DNA of 64,000 nt from UBA7330 sp965243485 (GCA_965243485.1 CBDEVP010000001.1:4774001-4838000); one strand, 5' to 3'; shown: positions 1-8,404, counted from the first letter of the stretch. Numbers and translations are program-made. Notes: generated from the sequence alone by a model not told the origin.

Positions 1-1023
1 AAGAACTACTCCTTCATCATGAAGATACCGCAATGAACCGCTAAAAGTTGTGTTCTCACTTCCACCACGGGCAGACAATGAATGACTGTTAATGTAACCC
101 CCTTCAAGGAACACATCCTGCCAATCTCTGTCTATACCGGTAAGATCGACGATTTTCTGCATGTATTGAGTTTCCTCACTCAGTTCTCCCGTCTGTGCTC
201 GCTCGAAGGCCACCCAATCTGCGACACTCTTTCTGTAATCCTCGCTCCCATGCGCTTCTTTTCGACCAACATAGCCCTGATAGCTGAATTTTGTTCTTCC
301 CGGTCTACCACTCTTGGTAGTGATCATTATTACGCCATTGGAACCTTCACTACCATAGATGGCTGCCGAAGCGGCATCTTTCAATACTTCAAACGATGCG
401 ATGTCGTTCATGTCAAGATTTGAAAGAAAGTCAGAGCTTACAACAATACCGTCAACCACAACAGCAGGACCTGAGTCGGCTGTTACCGAACCAAAGCCCC
501 TGATGGTAATTGTCGGAGCGCCTCCTGCTTCTGCATTGGTGGCCTGAATATTTACACCCGAAACCTGTCCAATCAGCGCGTCATCAACTCTTGCAACTGG
601 TATTTGGTCAAGCTTTTCGTTCTCAACTTTTGATATTGCACCGGTGAGATGAGATTTCTTTTGAGTTCCATATCCCACAACTACTACTTCTTCAAGCTGT
701 TCCAGGTCCGGTTCCATTTGTATACTAATTGTGGACCTGTTACTTACCGGAACTTCCACGCTTTGGTACCCAACGAAAGAGCAGATCAGTACATCATCAC
801 CATTTGCAGCGATCGAAAATTCCCCATTAAGATCAGTGATTGTTCCAGTATCATCACCCTTGATCAAAATAGTCGCTCCCGGTAATCCCTCTCCGGTTTC
901 ATCTAAAATTCTACCACTCACTGTCTGAGTGTCCTGCCCATAAGAGCCAAATGTGATCATTCCCAGAAGAAATATTCCCAGGATCCATTTCCAATGATAA
1001 TCGGAAAGTAAATAGTGTTTCAT
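1..1023 (-). CDS. SusC/RagA-family TonB-dependent outer-membrane receptor, N-terminal part
   Basis: Reading leftwards from the ATG at 1023 the frame stays open for 341 codons to the window edge, so only the N-terminus is present. A hydrophobic signal peptide (about residues 1-30) is followed by a CarboxypepD_reg-like domain (about 33-110, with GRILDETGEGLPGATILIKG) and the TonB plug domain, which contains the VVVGYGTQKK segment and a VVDGIVV motif typical of SusC. Family knowledge: SusC proteins form the pore of outer-membrane glycan or peptide importers with a SusD lipoprotein, which would lie to the left, outside the window. A FadR-type regulator gene lies just upstream on the same strand, and palindromes resembling FadR operators sit in this gene's leader. 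The substrate cannot be read from the part seen; a sugar-acid or uronate-containing glycan would suit the regulator. Confidence 0.93.
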   Translation of the reverse strand, partial: MKHYLLSDYHWKWILGIFLLGMITFGSYGQDTQTVSGRILDETGEGLPGATILIKGDDTGTITDLNGEFSIAANGDDVLICSFVGYQSVEVPVSNRSTISIQMEPDLEQLEEVVVVGYGTQKKSHLTGAISKVENEKLDQIPVARVDDALIGQVSGVNIQATNAEAGGAPTITIRGFGSVTADSGPAVVVDGIVVSSDFLSNLDMNDIASFEVLKDAASAAIYGSEGSNGVIMITTKSGRPGRTKFSYQGYVGRKEAHGSEDYRKSVADWVAFERAQTGELSEETQYMQKIVDLTGIDRDWQDVFLEGGYINSHSLSARGGSENTTFSGSLRYLHDEGVVL

Positions 1024-1049
1024 AATTGGTTTGTTTTGATTATCAGAAT

Positions 1050-1061
1050 ACCAGAACTGGT
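1050..1061. promoter_or_regulatory. Candidate operator ACCAG-AA-CTGGT upstream of susC
   Basis: A perfect inverted repeat (ACCAG, 2-nt gap, CTGGT) lies 27 bases upstream of the susC start. The same arms with a 3-nt gap recur upstream of the FadR-type gene at 1991-2003. ACTGGTC is also the core half-site of the E. coli FadR operator. The sharing is seen in the sequence; binding by the neighbouring regulator is inference. Confidence 0.5.
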
Positions 1062-1192
1062 CTAAATCAGGAAACAAGCCAACCGCAGGATACAGGAAAT
1101 CCCTATATTTGCCATGCGGATAAATTCAAAAGAAAAGACCGTGCAGTGTGGTAATTGACTCGGTTTTTATCTTTATCTGCTTGAATAATGGG

Positions 1193-1207
1193 CTAGTCCA
1201 TGACTAG
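1193..1207. promoter_or_regulatory. Inverted repeat CTAGTC-CAT-GACTAG at the end of the regulator gene
   Basis: Perfect 6-bp arms around a 3-nt spacer overlap the stop codon of the FadR-type gene and lie about 170-185 bases upstream of susC. The arms resemble the TGGTC half-site found at the other two palindromes, so this may be an upstream operator for susC. It lacks a T-tract on either strand, so it is not a typical terminator. Confidence 0.3.
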
Positions 1208-1950
1208 TCCATTTCCTTTTTTCTACCATTCTCTTCAATTAATTTATTTTCATTTATAGAAAAATTCAGAATATCATTCAAATGTAACTTCATCGCTTCC
1301 TCAGCAGCTTCAGCATCCTTCTTCTCAATATGCTCAAGTATCTTATAATGTTCGTCCAATGCTGCCAGAGGTCTGTTACCACTACAAACATTGTTTTCCT
1401 TGAAATAGGTGAGAATATCAGGTGTCACTATTAGCATCAAGGATTTGAGGACTGAATTTTTACTTGCTTCGGCAATCTTTAGATGAAACAAAAGATCAGG
1501 TTCGACTGTATCACCACCCTTTTGTACAACCTCCTCATATTTAGACAGTGCCTTTGCAATCGAAACTATATCATCATTGTTTCTTCTTTGTGCTGCAAAG
1601 AATGCTGAATTTGTTTCAAGAAGAACTCTCGTTTCAACCAGCGAATGGAAGTCATTGCTTTCAAGTTCCAAAACATCCGTTATCAACCCCTCCAAAGCAG
1701 TGATCCCAAAACCGGCTACAACAGTTCCGCTTTGAGGTAGGGTCTTCAAAATCCCATAAAATTCCAGCTTGCTGATGGCATCACGAACATGTGTTCTACC
1801 GATACCAAACTTTTCACTCAGCATACGTTCCGATGGCAATCTGTCTCCCGGTTTTAATTGTCCGGATGAGATCAGTTCCTTGATCTGTTTGATGATCTTA
1901 TCGGCCGGTTTTTCGATAACTATTTCACTAAAATTCTTTAAAATCTCCAT
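1204..1950 (-). CDS. FadR-subfamily GntR transcriptional regulator (FCD domain)
   Basis: 248 aa. The N-terminal winged helix (about 14-78) has the GntR signature LPSERMLSEKFGIGRTHVRDAI; the C-terminal FCD domain (about 95-232) keeps the metal and ligand residues D152, H156, H201 and H223. Family knowledge: FCD regulators are usually repressors released by small carboxylates or sugar acids (lactate, gluconate, galactonate, uronates). The gene lies directly upstream of a susC homologue on the same strand and is flanked by TGGTC-type palindromes, so local regulation of the susC operon and autoregulation are likely. It is predicted to be cytoplasmic and dimeric. The start at 1950 is the first Met before the DNA-binding domain. 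The ligand is unknown. Confidence 0.92.
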   Translation of the reverse strand: MEILKNFSEIVIEKPADKIIKQIKELISSGQLKPGDRLPSERMLSEKFGIGRTHVRDAISKLEFYGILKTLPQSGTVVAGFGITALEGLITDVLELESNDFHSLVETRVLLETNSAFFAAQRRNNDDIVSIAKALSKYEEVVQKGGDTVEPDLLFHLKIAEASKNSVLKSLMLIVTPDILTYFKENNVCSGNRPLAALDEHYKILEHIEKKDAEAAEEAMKLHLNDILNFSINENKLIEENGRKKEMD

Positions 1951-1990
1951 GTAAGAAATTTGTCAATAAACCATGTCTGGCAGCTAGTCT

Positions 1991-2009
1991 ACCAGAAACT
2001 GGTCGACCA
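1991..2009. promoter_or_regulatory. Candidate autoregulatory operator of the FadR-type gene
   Basis: ACCAG-AAA-CTGGT (1991-2003) overlaps the perfect palindrome TGGTCGACCA (2000-2009), 41-59 bases upstream of the regulator start. AACTGGTC-GACCAATT is very close to the E. coli FadR operator consensus with one central base fewer. The rest of the gap up to 2243 is AT-rich (about 80 percent A+T between 2030 and 2160), and I see no gene or RNA structure in it. Confidence 0.5.
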
Positions 2010-2243
2010 ATTTAGGATAACTTTTTTAATATAGCAAAATGTTAGAGATATTTTTATTTCTTTTTTATTATATTTTTATCTTTATGGATAATATTTTATG
2101 ATTTATCTAATTTACAGTTAATAAAATTAGGAAATCAAAACAAGCAATTGATTTGTTAAAAATATTCGCTGAGTCCTGATCTTTACTGAACTCAAGCAGG
2201 TAAAGTGAGAGTATTATGAATCAATACCTTATCCAATGCACCT

Positions 2244-2474
2244 TTATCCAGTAATGGATAGCAGGTTCTGAAACATTAAGTTGCTCATTAGCAAAAGATC
2301 TGGCGATTTCAAAATGCTTTGGAAATTCAAGATGATGTTGGCATCAATACCCATATCTGCCAGGGAAATAAAATCAAACGGACTTTCTATCTCGGATTTG
2401 ATATACACTTTTCCAAGTATCTCTCTAAGATGTTGGTAATACCTGTTGCTTATTTGTGATTTCTCAATAATCAT
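2244..2474 (-). CDS. Hypothetical protein, 76 aa, downstream of the integrase
   Basis: A small ORF starting 32 bases after the recombinase stop, on the same strand. The segment around DMGIDANIILNFQSIL loosely recalls the helical toxin-binding part of Xre/MbcA/ParS antitoxins, where a similar 'GI..k.vlnf' stretch is seen, but the match is weak and the protein ends before a full domain. It could be a truncated gene. No signal peptide or membrane segment is visible. Function unknown. Confidence 0.4.
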   Translation of the reverse strand: MIIEKSQISNRYYQHLREILGKVYIKSEIESPFDFISLADMGIDANIILNFQSILKSPDLLLMSNLMFQNLLSITG

Positions 2475-2506
2475 ACGGTGATACGTTAATTAGATTTACC
2501 CAAACC

Positions 2507-3766
2507 CTATCCACCAAGTTGATTAAACAACTCATCATTGGCATTATCAACTGCATCATTTCCAAAATATGATAGATATTCCTGGGTTTGCTTTTCCGTC
2601 TTATGACCTAAGCTTTGTTGAGCCACAGCAGCCGACCCACTACTGTTCCAAAGCAATGTCGCATAGGTGTGCCGTGCGGAATAAATGGAAAATGATGGGA
2701 TGTCCAGCACTTTGGATATTGATCTTAAATAGGAATTAATCTTAAGTCTGCGGTAAGAGATCTTCTTCATTTGATCTTCTTTCCTAACATCAAGATTCAA
2801 CACAGGAAAAACAAAATCTTCGCTATTTGTGAGATCAATCGGTTTATATTTAGAGATGATCTTCAGTAAGTTTTCTGATACTTTAATATTAAATGCTTTG
2901 CCGGTCTTTTGTCTTATATAGCTTATCCTGGACAAGTCATCAGAGAAATTCTGGTATCTAAGAAAGCACATGTCTATCCAGTTCATTCCCTGTAAGTAAA
3001 AGCTAGCCAGATAGTAGTCCCGTCCTATCTGAAGAGCGCTGCCATCTTTGAATTGTGTTTGTAGAAGCTTTCGAAAGTTTGCTTCAGATAAAGACCTTCT
3101 CTTGGGTTCCCCATTTTTAATGGTGTACTTATCAAATGGATAAAACTTTGATTTCACATGGCCATACTTAATGGCCTTATTATAAGCGGACCTCAATGTC
3201 CTGAGATAAATAGATAATGAACTGTATTGAGCTCCCGAAGCCAGATGATGTTGCTCTAGATCTTTTAAAAATTTATAATCTATATCCGTAAAACTTAGAC
3301 TTTGATTGCTGGTGAACTTTGACAACTTGTTAATTAAATCTCTATAGGTCCTGGCAGTACCATATTTACCCGATTTTTCCAGCCACTTATACTGGTCTTC
3401 CAAAAAAGTAAATACATCTTTAATTTCAACATGCTGATTGAGCAGCTTACGCTTGACTTGAGTAGCGCTCAGTTCTTCCAGTTTCCCCTCCTCCTCTAAC
3501 TCGGCAATCGCATCAAAATATTTGGCCTTTTTGGATATCAGCAGGTTATTAAATCGGGTGGTATTATCCGTACTTTTCGAAATGGATTTCAGTCTTTCAT
3601 TTTTCTTGTCCCAGTCCTTTTGAATGACATGAAACCCAGTGGAAATATGGGCACTTGTTCTATTGTGAATAATCCGTAATTTAAGGGGATGTTCACCTAA
3701 ATTGTTCTTTGTCCTGGTATCGATTATGTATGAGAGTGTCACGATTTGCAAACATTTTGCAAACAA
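2507..3766 (-). CDS. Tyrosine-type site-specific recombinase (integrase), Bacteroidota type
   Basis: 419 aa. It has an N-terminal arm-binding region (about 10-100), a SAM-like core-binding domain (about 110-210) and a C-terminal catalytic domain (about 225-405). Visible catalytic blocks are the YSARHTYATLL box (the R-H part of the HxxR motif, with Ser where the first His often is), LGHKTEKQTQ, and EYLSYF with the nucleophilic Tyr. The first-Arg block reads LQGMNWIDMCFLRY, the variant usual in Bacteroidota mobile-element integrases. The gene ends about 85 bases from a 3' fragment of tRNA-Asp, the classic arrangement of an element integrated in a tRNA gene. The start at 3766 is uncertain; the conserved part begins about 10 residues later. 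Confidence 0.93.
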   Translation of the reverse strand: MFAKCLQIVTLSYIIDTRTKNNLGEHPLKLRIIHNRTSAHISTGFHVIQKDWDKKNERLKSISKSTDNTTRFNNLLISKKAKYFDAIAELEEEGKLEELSATQVKRKLLNQHVEIKDVFTFLEDQYKWLEKSGKYGTARTYRDLINKLSKFTSNQSLSFTDIDYKFLKDLEQHHLASGAQYSSLSIYLRTLRSAYNKAIKYGHVKSKFYPFDKYTIKNGEPKRRSLSEANFRKLLQTQFKDGSALQIGRDYYLASFYLQGMNWIDMCFLRYQNFSDDLSRISYIRQKTGKAFNIKVSENLLKIISKYKPIDLTNSEDFVFPVLNLDVRKEDQMKKISYRRLKINSYLRSISKVLDIPSFSIYSARHTYATLLWNSSGSAAVAQQSLGHKTEKQTQEYLSYFGNDAVDNANDELFNQLGG

Positions 3767-3849
3767 TTTATGGTTTTATATGGAATAAGTCAAAAATAAT
3801 GTGTGTTTAAAGGCGTTTTAGAGGGGTTTAAAACCATATGAATACAAAA

Positions 3850-3900
3850 AATGCCTGCCTGTCACGCAGGAGGTCGCGAGTTCGAGTCTCGTCCAGACCG
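3850..3900 (+). tRNA. tRNA-Asp(GTC) 3' fragment (attachment-site scar)
   Basis: The anticodon arm (CCTGC, loop CTGTCAC with anticodon GTC, GCAGG), variable loop, T arm (GCGAG, loop TTCGAGT, CTCGT) and acceptor 3' strand CCAGACC plus discriminator G are all present. Left of the anticodon stem the sequence does not form a D arm or a GGTCTGG acceptor 5' strand, so the gene is truncated and cannot fold as a tRNA. A rho-independent terminator follows. CCA is not encoded. Best read as the att half left by integration of a mobile element. Confidence 0.85.
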
Positions 3901-3913
3901 CAAGAAACAATTA

Positions 3914-3942
3914 AAAGCTCTCCATTTGGAGGGCTTTTTTTC
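3914..3942 (+). terminator. Rho-independent terminator of the ancestral tRNA-Asp gene
   Basis: AAAGCTCTCC, loop ATTT, GGAGGGCTTT with one G-T pair, followed by a run of T. It lies 14 bases downstream of the tRNA fragment, as expected for the original tRNA transcript. Confidence 0.8.
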
Positions 3943-3998
3943 TTCAGGGCTCTATTTCAGTGAGTAGCCAAACACAAAATTTATAAGCTTTAATACAA

Positions 3999-4625
3999 TT
4001 ACTCAGGAATAATTCTCTTATACAAGTTTATAAATTCTTCAAATGTGCTTTTTGTTCCGACGGGCATATTTCTCTTAATAAGATGACTGTTATCTACTTT
4101 TGTTAGAAGTGATTCGATATTAGTCTTAATAACGCCAAATCTTGTTCGAAATATGATCAGATAATTCTCTTTTTCCCTTTCATCTAAATTTCTATCACTC
4201 TCCAAAGTTCTTAGAACCAAATATGCAATTGTTGTTCTGGCTTTTAATGTTCTGAGAATTTTTGTTCTTATCGGATTTTCATCTTCATCGTTATAGTGAC
4301 CATTTACAAGTTTTCCGATTTTATCTGCAATATCATCCTCTCCTTGATTATTTAAATTCTCATTTAGTGTCTTAGAAAGTATATCAAGATAATTATTGAT
4401 TTCTGACCTAGTACTATCTCTTTGAAGAACAGAATTGCTTTTTTCTTGAGCTGTATAGGCCAGATAAATTAATAAGATACTAATAAGTCCTAGAATTGGC
4501 GATGTAATTCCTCCTATACCATCACCTAAACTTCCAAAATCACTAATGCTACTGGTCTGGTAGAAGTATAAGACCATCAAAATAGCGGCTGATATGGATA
4601 AAAAAAGAAAAATATATTTTCTCAT
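3999..4625 (-). CDS. Putative abortive-infection-type membrane protein (putAbiC-like)
   Basis: 208 aa. Two N-terminal membrane segments (about 4-22 and 42-62) flank a short loop with FGSLGDGIGGITSPILG. This 'G-D-GG...P' loop followed by a helix ending in a Gln is characteristic of the putative phage abortive infection family (putAbiC). The cytoplasmic tail (about 65-208) is charged and helical with no catalytic motif I recognise. It lies alone just outside the tRNA-Asp scar in A+T-rich DNA, a typical place for defence cargo. An alternative is a general membrane-anchored helical protein of unknown role. The 258-base gap to the next gene holds no recognisable gene. Confidence 0.5.
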   Translation of the reverse strand: MRKYIFLFLSISAAILMVLYFYQTSSISDFGSLGDGIGGITSPILGLISILLIYLAYTAQEKSNSVLQRDSTRSEINNYLDILSKTLNENLNNQGEDDIADKIGKLVNGHYNDEDENPIRTKILRTLKARTTIAYLVLRTLESDRNLDEREKENYLIIFRTRFGVIKTNIESLLTKVDNSHLIKRNMPVGTKSTFEEFINLYKRIIPE

Positions 4626-4884
4626 CTACCCTAAAAGTAGTCAATTAGCAACCCAATCTAGTCATTAGTACTTTTTGTCGATTTGTAACTTACTATACCT
4701 CCCTACCAATTTTGGTGTTCTCAACCCAGAATTCGGATCTGTTTTATCCCATCCAGAATTACTAAAGGGCCTCTCTGATTAATCATGTATTCTAGATGAA
4801 TCTTGCTGGTTCACTATCTCCAACCAAGCAGCATAGGATGAGGATGTTTGGAAGCACGCGGCGACTGACAATTAATTGACCTCC

Positions 4885-5559
4885 CTACTCCTCAAACACA
4901 ATCCCGTCCGGATCGGCACCAATATTCTCCAATTGAGCGGAAATATCCTCCACCATCTTATTTGGACCGCATACATAGAAGTTGACACTGGTATCATCAA
5001 TCAGTTCCTTAAGCAGCGATTCATCGATCTTCCTGTCCAGGTGCCCGTTTTTCTTATCCTCTGTCAAGGTAGATATGAAGTTGTCTCCCAACCATGCTTT
5101 AAACTGATCTTCCATGATCACGTCTTTGCCGGTCTTATTAGAAAATAATAGCTTATTACCATCCAATGCTCCATCGCTTGCCAGCTTCTTCAGGATGGCA
5201 ATAAAGGGTGTCACTCCTGCCCCACCGGCAATGAACCACCCGGGGCCTTTGTATTGAATGGCTCCCCAGCTGTCGCCAATGATCAGCTCATCTCCCACTT
5301 TGAGATCGTCGAGTTTATCGGTTACTCCATTGTGAGACGGGTAAGACTTAATGACAAACTCAAGGTGTTCTTCTTCCGGAAGACTGGTAAAAGTAAATGG
5401 CCGACCCTCCTCTTTCAGGCCTTCTTTATTAATGGCAGCCTCAGTAGCCTGACCTGGTTCAAAGGAATATCCATCAGGTTTATCCACGACATAGCGTTTG
5501 ACGTCGTGAGTTACTTTTTCGATCTTTCTTATGGTGACTGTGTATGTTTTTTCTGACAT
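4885..5559 (-). CDS. FAD-dependent ferredoxin/flavodoxin-NAD(P)+ reductase family oxidoreductase
   Basis: 224 aa from the ATG at 5559; the frame opens 9 codons earlier (5586), but the family begins at MSEKTYTVTIRKI. The FAD-binding motif is RPFTFTSLP (about 85-93), the nicotinamide-binding loop is GGAGVTPF, and the C-terminal NAD-site motif is YVCGPNKMVEDI. There is no iron-sulfur domain, so electrons must pass to a separate protein. Family knowledge: such stand-alone reductases transfer electrons from NAD(P)H to ferredoxin, flavodoxin or an oxygenase. The gene is transcribed away from the dehydratase gene, with no partner nearby. The physiological acceptor is unknown. Confidence 0.88.
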   Translation of the reverse strand: MSEKTYTVTIRKIEKVTHDVKRYVVDKPDGYSFEPGQATEAAINKEGLKEEGRPFTFTSLPEEEHLEFVIKSYPSHNGVTDKLDDLKVGDELIIGDSWGAIQYKGPGWFIAGGAGVTPFIAILKKLASDGALDGNKLLFSNKTGKDVIMEDQFKAWLGDNFISTLTEDKKNGHLDRKIDESLLKELIDDTSVNFYVCGPNKMVEDISAQLENIGADPDGIVFEE

Positions 5560-5703
5560 AAAAAGTTGCTGTTTACTTATATTCAACAGTCTTAATGGGA
5601 GATGGTTTGATTTATCAACAAACTTCCTCCTACCAACAGATAGTAAAACATTTCAATTCTGAAAATCTTTTCGTATTTTGTACAAGCCCTAACCCCCAAT
5701 ACT

Positions 5704-7002
5704 TTGAAAACATTAAGACCATCCAAACCTCGCAACCATTCACGTCGTCATTTTTTTTCCAAAGCAGCACTTGGCGTATCAGGCGCCATGCTGGCCACGT
5801 CGTATGACGGGTTGGCTCAATCTGTGGAAAGAACTCCGAAGGCCTCGGCGCCATCGGACCTGAAGATCACCGCTATCAAATGTGGCTTCATCCGTGGCGA
5901 ACACAGCTTGTTTGTCAAAGTTTATACCAACCAGGACATTGTCGGACACGGACAGGCGGTAGATGGCGTCTATGGCACCTATTATGTCGTCAACCACCTC
6001 GCTCAACGACACCTGATCGGTCAAAACCCATTGAACATTCACCGGTTGCAGGAGGAAATGCGGCGCGGTGGACTCTTCAAGGGGGCACAGGCAGGGATGT
6101 ATGTCTGTGTGATGACGGCCATCGAAACAGCACTGTGGGATATACTTGGTAAAGCGCTGGGTGTCCCGGTCTATCAGCTGCTGGGAGGAAAATTCAGAGA
6201 CAACATCCGTGTCTATTGTGATACTGCAGGAAGCCGGCTGGAGCCGGAAGAAATGGGAAGAAGAGCCAAGGAAGATGTGGATAAATATGGTTTCACAGCC
6301 GTGAAGTTTGACATTGATGATCGCGGTGACCCCAACAAACTTGACCCATACAACTGGAGTGTAAGCATTCCTGAATTACGTCGTATGGAAGCCCAGATTG
6401 CGGCCGTAAGAGAAGCCGTGGGTCCTGATATTGATATTTGCGTGGATTGTCATGGGCGCTTCGATGAAGGAGCGGGAATGAAAATCGCCAAAGCCCTGGA
6501 ACCCTACAATCTGATGTGGCTGGAAGAGCCCGTACCAGCAGAAGTGCCGGAATCTTACGCCCGCATACGTGCAAGTACCACCACTCCCATCTGCGGCGGA
6601 GAAAACTGGTACCTGACTTACGGTTTCCGCACGCCTTTGGAGTTGGGTGCTGTGGACGTCATCATGCCAGACTTACAGAAGTGTGGCGGCCTGGGCGAAG
6701 GTCAACGGATTGCGAACCTGGCCAACACCTACAATGTGCCCTTTGCTCCTCACATGGTAGCTTCATACCTTGGGGCCATGTCATCTGCACATGTTTGCGC
6801 TGCTGTTCCTAACTTTCTCATCCTTGAATGGCAGATATACTTTCATGAAAATAAGATGTTTGATGAGATCGTAACTTTCGATGGGCCCATGCTAACCAAA
6901 GATGGTCATATTCCGGTGAAAAATGTGCCCGGTATCGGCGTGGAAATCAATGAAGAAGGCATGCGTAAATACGCTTCACCTGGCATCCCTTTTTTTAAGT
7001 AA
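5704..7002 (+). CDS. Tat-exported enolase-superfamily sugar-acid dehydratase (galactonate-dehydratase-like)
   Basis: 432 aa from a TTG start, which is needed to include the twin-arginine signal SRRHFFSKAALG (residues 13-24); no ATG precedes it in frame. The mandelate racemase/muconate lactonizing enzyme N-domain covers about 52-165 and the barrel about 180-420. The metal ligands and active-site residues match the D-galactonate/D-mannonate dehydratase group: D248 and H250 in DCHGR, E274 in WLEEP, E300 in GGEN, and H350 in APH. Likely reaction: dehydration of an aldonic acid to a 2-keto-3-deoxy sugar acid in the periplasm. L-fuconolactonase-like and sugar dehydrogenase genes lie about 7 kb away, compatible with one oxidative sugar pathway, but no operon links them. 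The exact substrate is unresolved. Confidence 0.88.
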   Translation: MKTLRPSKPRNHSRRHFFSKAALGVSGAMLATSYDGLAQSVERTPKASAPSDLKITAIKCGFIRGEHSLFVKVYTNQDIVGHGQAVDGVYGTYYVVNHLAQRHLIGQNPLNIHRLQEEMRRGGLFKGAQAGMYVCVMTAIETALWDILGKALGVPVYQLLGGKFRDNIRVYCDTAGSRLEPEEMGRRAKEDVDKYGFTAVKFDIDDRGDPNKLDPYNWSVSIPELRRMEAQIAAVREAVGPDIDICVDCHGRFDEGAGMKIAKALEPYNLMWLEEPVPAEVPESYARIRASTTTPICGGENWYLTYGFRTPLELGAVDVIMPDLQKCGGLGEGQRIANLANTYNVPFAPHMVASYLGAMSSAHVCAAVPNFLILEWQIYFHENKMFDEIVTFDGPMLTKDGHIPVKNVPGIGVEINEEGMRKYASPGIPFFK

Positions 7003-7005
7003 TGG

Positions 7006-7437
7006 CTACTGAAGGTCCAGGTACCGCATTTTGATTCTGACGCTCCTGTTTTGCGGGTAAGAAAAATCAAAATCGTCGAAGGTGGGAAGTAGCCAGCTTT
7101 TATGCTCATAGTTGGAAAAACCAAACCCCTCCAAAGGAAAAATGAAGCCCATGTCGACTACCTGATTATCGTTGGTATCATCCAGGACTGCTATCCCGTA
7201 AATTCCATCCGTGAGATTGTTGATGGTGGTGGTCATCCGTCCATTACTCCAGGCAGTCTTTGAAACCACCAACTCAAAATCGGGCTTCCTGGCCTTCCAG
7301 CCCTTTTGATCGTGGTAGAATCCAATGAGCAATGTCCCACGATTATCAATAATATTTTCGAAATGTATTGTCAGCGCATTATCCTCAGGTAATGTGAGCG
7401 ACATAAATAGCATCAAAAGCGGACCCAGGAACCACAT
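7006..7437 (-). CDS. DUF2141 domain secreted protein
   Basis: 143 aa. The N-terminal hydrophobic segment (1-17) looks like a signal peptide. The body matches DUF2141: an immunoglobulin-like start with 'NRGTLLIGFY', a middle 'GIYGIAVLDDTNDN' and the C-terminal hallmark 'PLEGFGFSN'. The family has no established activity and is common in Bacteroidota and Proteobacteria. The gene starts 4 bases after the Ca2+/Na+ antiporter on the same strand, so the two are co-transcribed. It converges with the dehydratase gene. Confidence 0.85.
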   Translation of the reverse strand: MWFLGPLLMLFMSLTLPEDNALTIHFENIIDNRGTLLIGFYHDQKGWKARKPDFELVVSKTAWSNGRMTTTINNLTDGIYGIAVLDDTNDNQVVDMGFIFPLEGFGFSNYEHKSWLLPTFDDFDFSYPQNRSVRIKMRYLDLQ

Positions 7438-7441
7438 ATAT

Positions 7442-8404
7442 TTATCCCCTATATACGAGATAAGTCAGATAACAGATATACACACCCACAAAAATAAATC
7501 CTTCAAACCTGCTGATGACAGGCTTTTTGCCATTGATCACCGCAAATATCAATAAGGTACTGGCCAGAATCAGCATTAGGATGTCCATGTTGTTAATGAT
7601 ATCAAATGGAAGTGCCTTGATGGTTGCACTCAGTCCCAGGATCCAGAAAATATTGAATATATTGGACCCTATCACATTACCAATAGCAATGTCTGCCTTA
7701 CCTTTTCTTGCCGCCACCATGGAAGTGACGAGTTCTGGCAATGATGTACCTACGGCAATGATCGTAAGTCCGATGAACGACTCACTGAGCCCAAATTCCC
7801 TGGCAATAACGATGGATCCATCCACGATCCACTTTCCTCCGAAGAAAAGCGCCACAACTCCTATCACAACAAAAAGTACTGATTTCCTAATGCTCATGAG
7901 TTGTATCTCCTCGTTAAGGCCTTCGGATTCCTGTGTTTTATCCTTTGAGACCACAAAAATGTAGGTCATGAACAGGCCGAAGAAAAGCAGGAGCATCAGT
8001 CCGTCCCATTGGCTTATCCAGAGTCCGCTGGTCCGCGTAAAAAGGTTGGCATTCGCTAAAAAACCTACCATGAAAGTAGCTACAAGAGAAATGGGGATCT
8101 CAGTGTAATAAATACTCTTTTGTATGGGCAGCGGCTGAACCAGTGCGGAACATCCCAGGATCAAGAGGATGTTGGCGATATTGCTTCCGAAGATATTGCC
8201 GATTGCCAGATCCGAACTACCGTTGAAACTCGCAAAAATATTGACGATCAGCTCGGGTGTACTTGTCCCGAAAGACACGATGGTGAGACCAATCACCAGC
8301 TCTGAAATTGAATATCTTTTGGCAAGGGAAGACGCGCCATCCACAAGAAAATCCGCCCCCTTGATCAGGATGACAAAACCCAGTATGAACAGGAAGTATA
8401 CCAA
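7442..8404 (-). CDS. Calcium/sodium antiporter (CaCA family, YrbG-like)
   Basis: 320 aa, about 10 membrane helices. The two inverted alpha repeats that form the ion site are clear: GTSTPE at 46-51 and GTSLPE at 219-224, each followed by an 'AIGN..GSNI' motif (67-75 and again near 240). Known role of the family: exchange of cytoplasmic Ca2+ for Na+ (K+-dependent in some) across the inner membrane. It is first in a two-gene operon with the DUF2141 gene. Confidence 0.95.
   Translation of the reverse strand: MVYFLFILGFVILIKGADFLVDGASSLAKRYSISELVIGLTIVSFGTSTPELIVNIFASFNGSSDLAIGNIFGSNIANILLILGCSALVQPLPIQKSIYYTEIPISLVATFMVGFLANANLFTRTSGLWISQWDGLMLLLFFGLFMTYIFVVSKDKTQESEGLNEEIQLMSIRKSVLFVVIGVVALFFGGKWIVDGSIVIAREFGLSESFIGLTIIAVGTSLPELVTSMVAARKGKADIAIGNVIGSNIFNIFWILGLSATIKALPFDIINNMDILMLILASTLLIFAVINGKKPVISRFEGFIFVGVYICYLTYLVYRG

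Larger units (their letters stand above)
1..3900. mobile_element. Right end of a probable tRNA-Asp-integrated genomic island
   Basis: A tyrosine recombinase directly abuts a 3'-only tRNA-Asp fragment that keeps its own terminator. In tRNA-targeting integration the displaced chromosomal 3' part marks one end and the reconstituted complete tRNA marks the other. No second copy of the anticodon/T-arm sequence is present in the window, so the other end would lie left of position 1 and the susC/FadR genes would be cargo. The extent is inferred and could be smaller. Confidence 0.35.

Noticed and set aside
4626..4884. Possible decayed gene between the Abi-like and reductase genes
   Set aside because: Six-frame reading gives only short frames without recognisable motifs.
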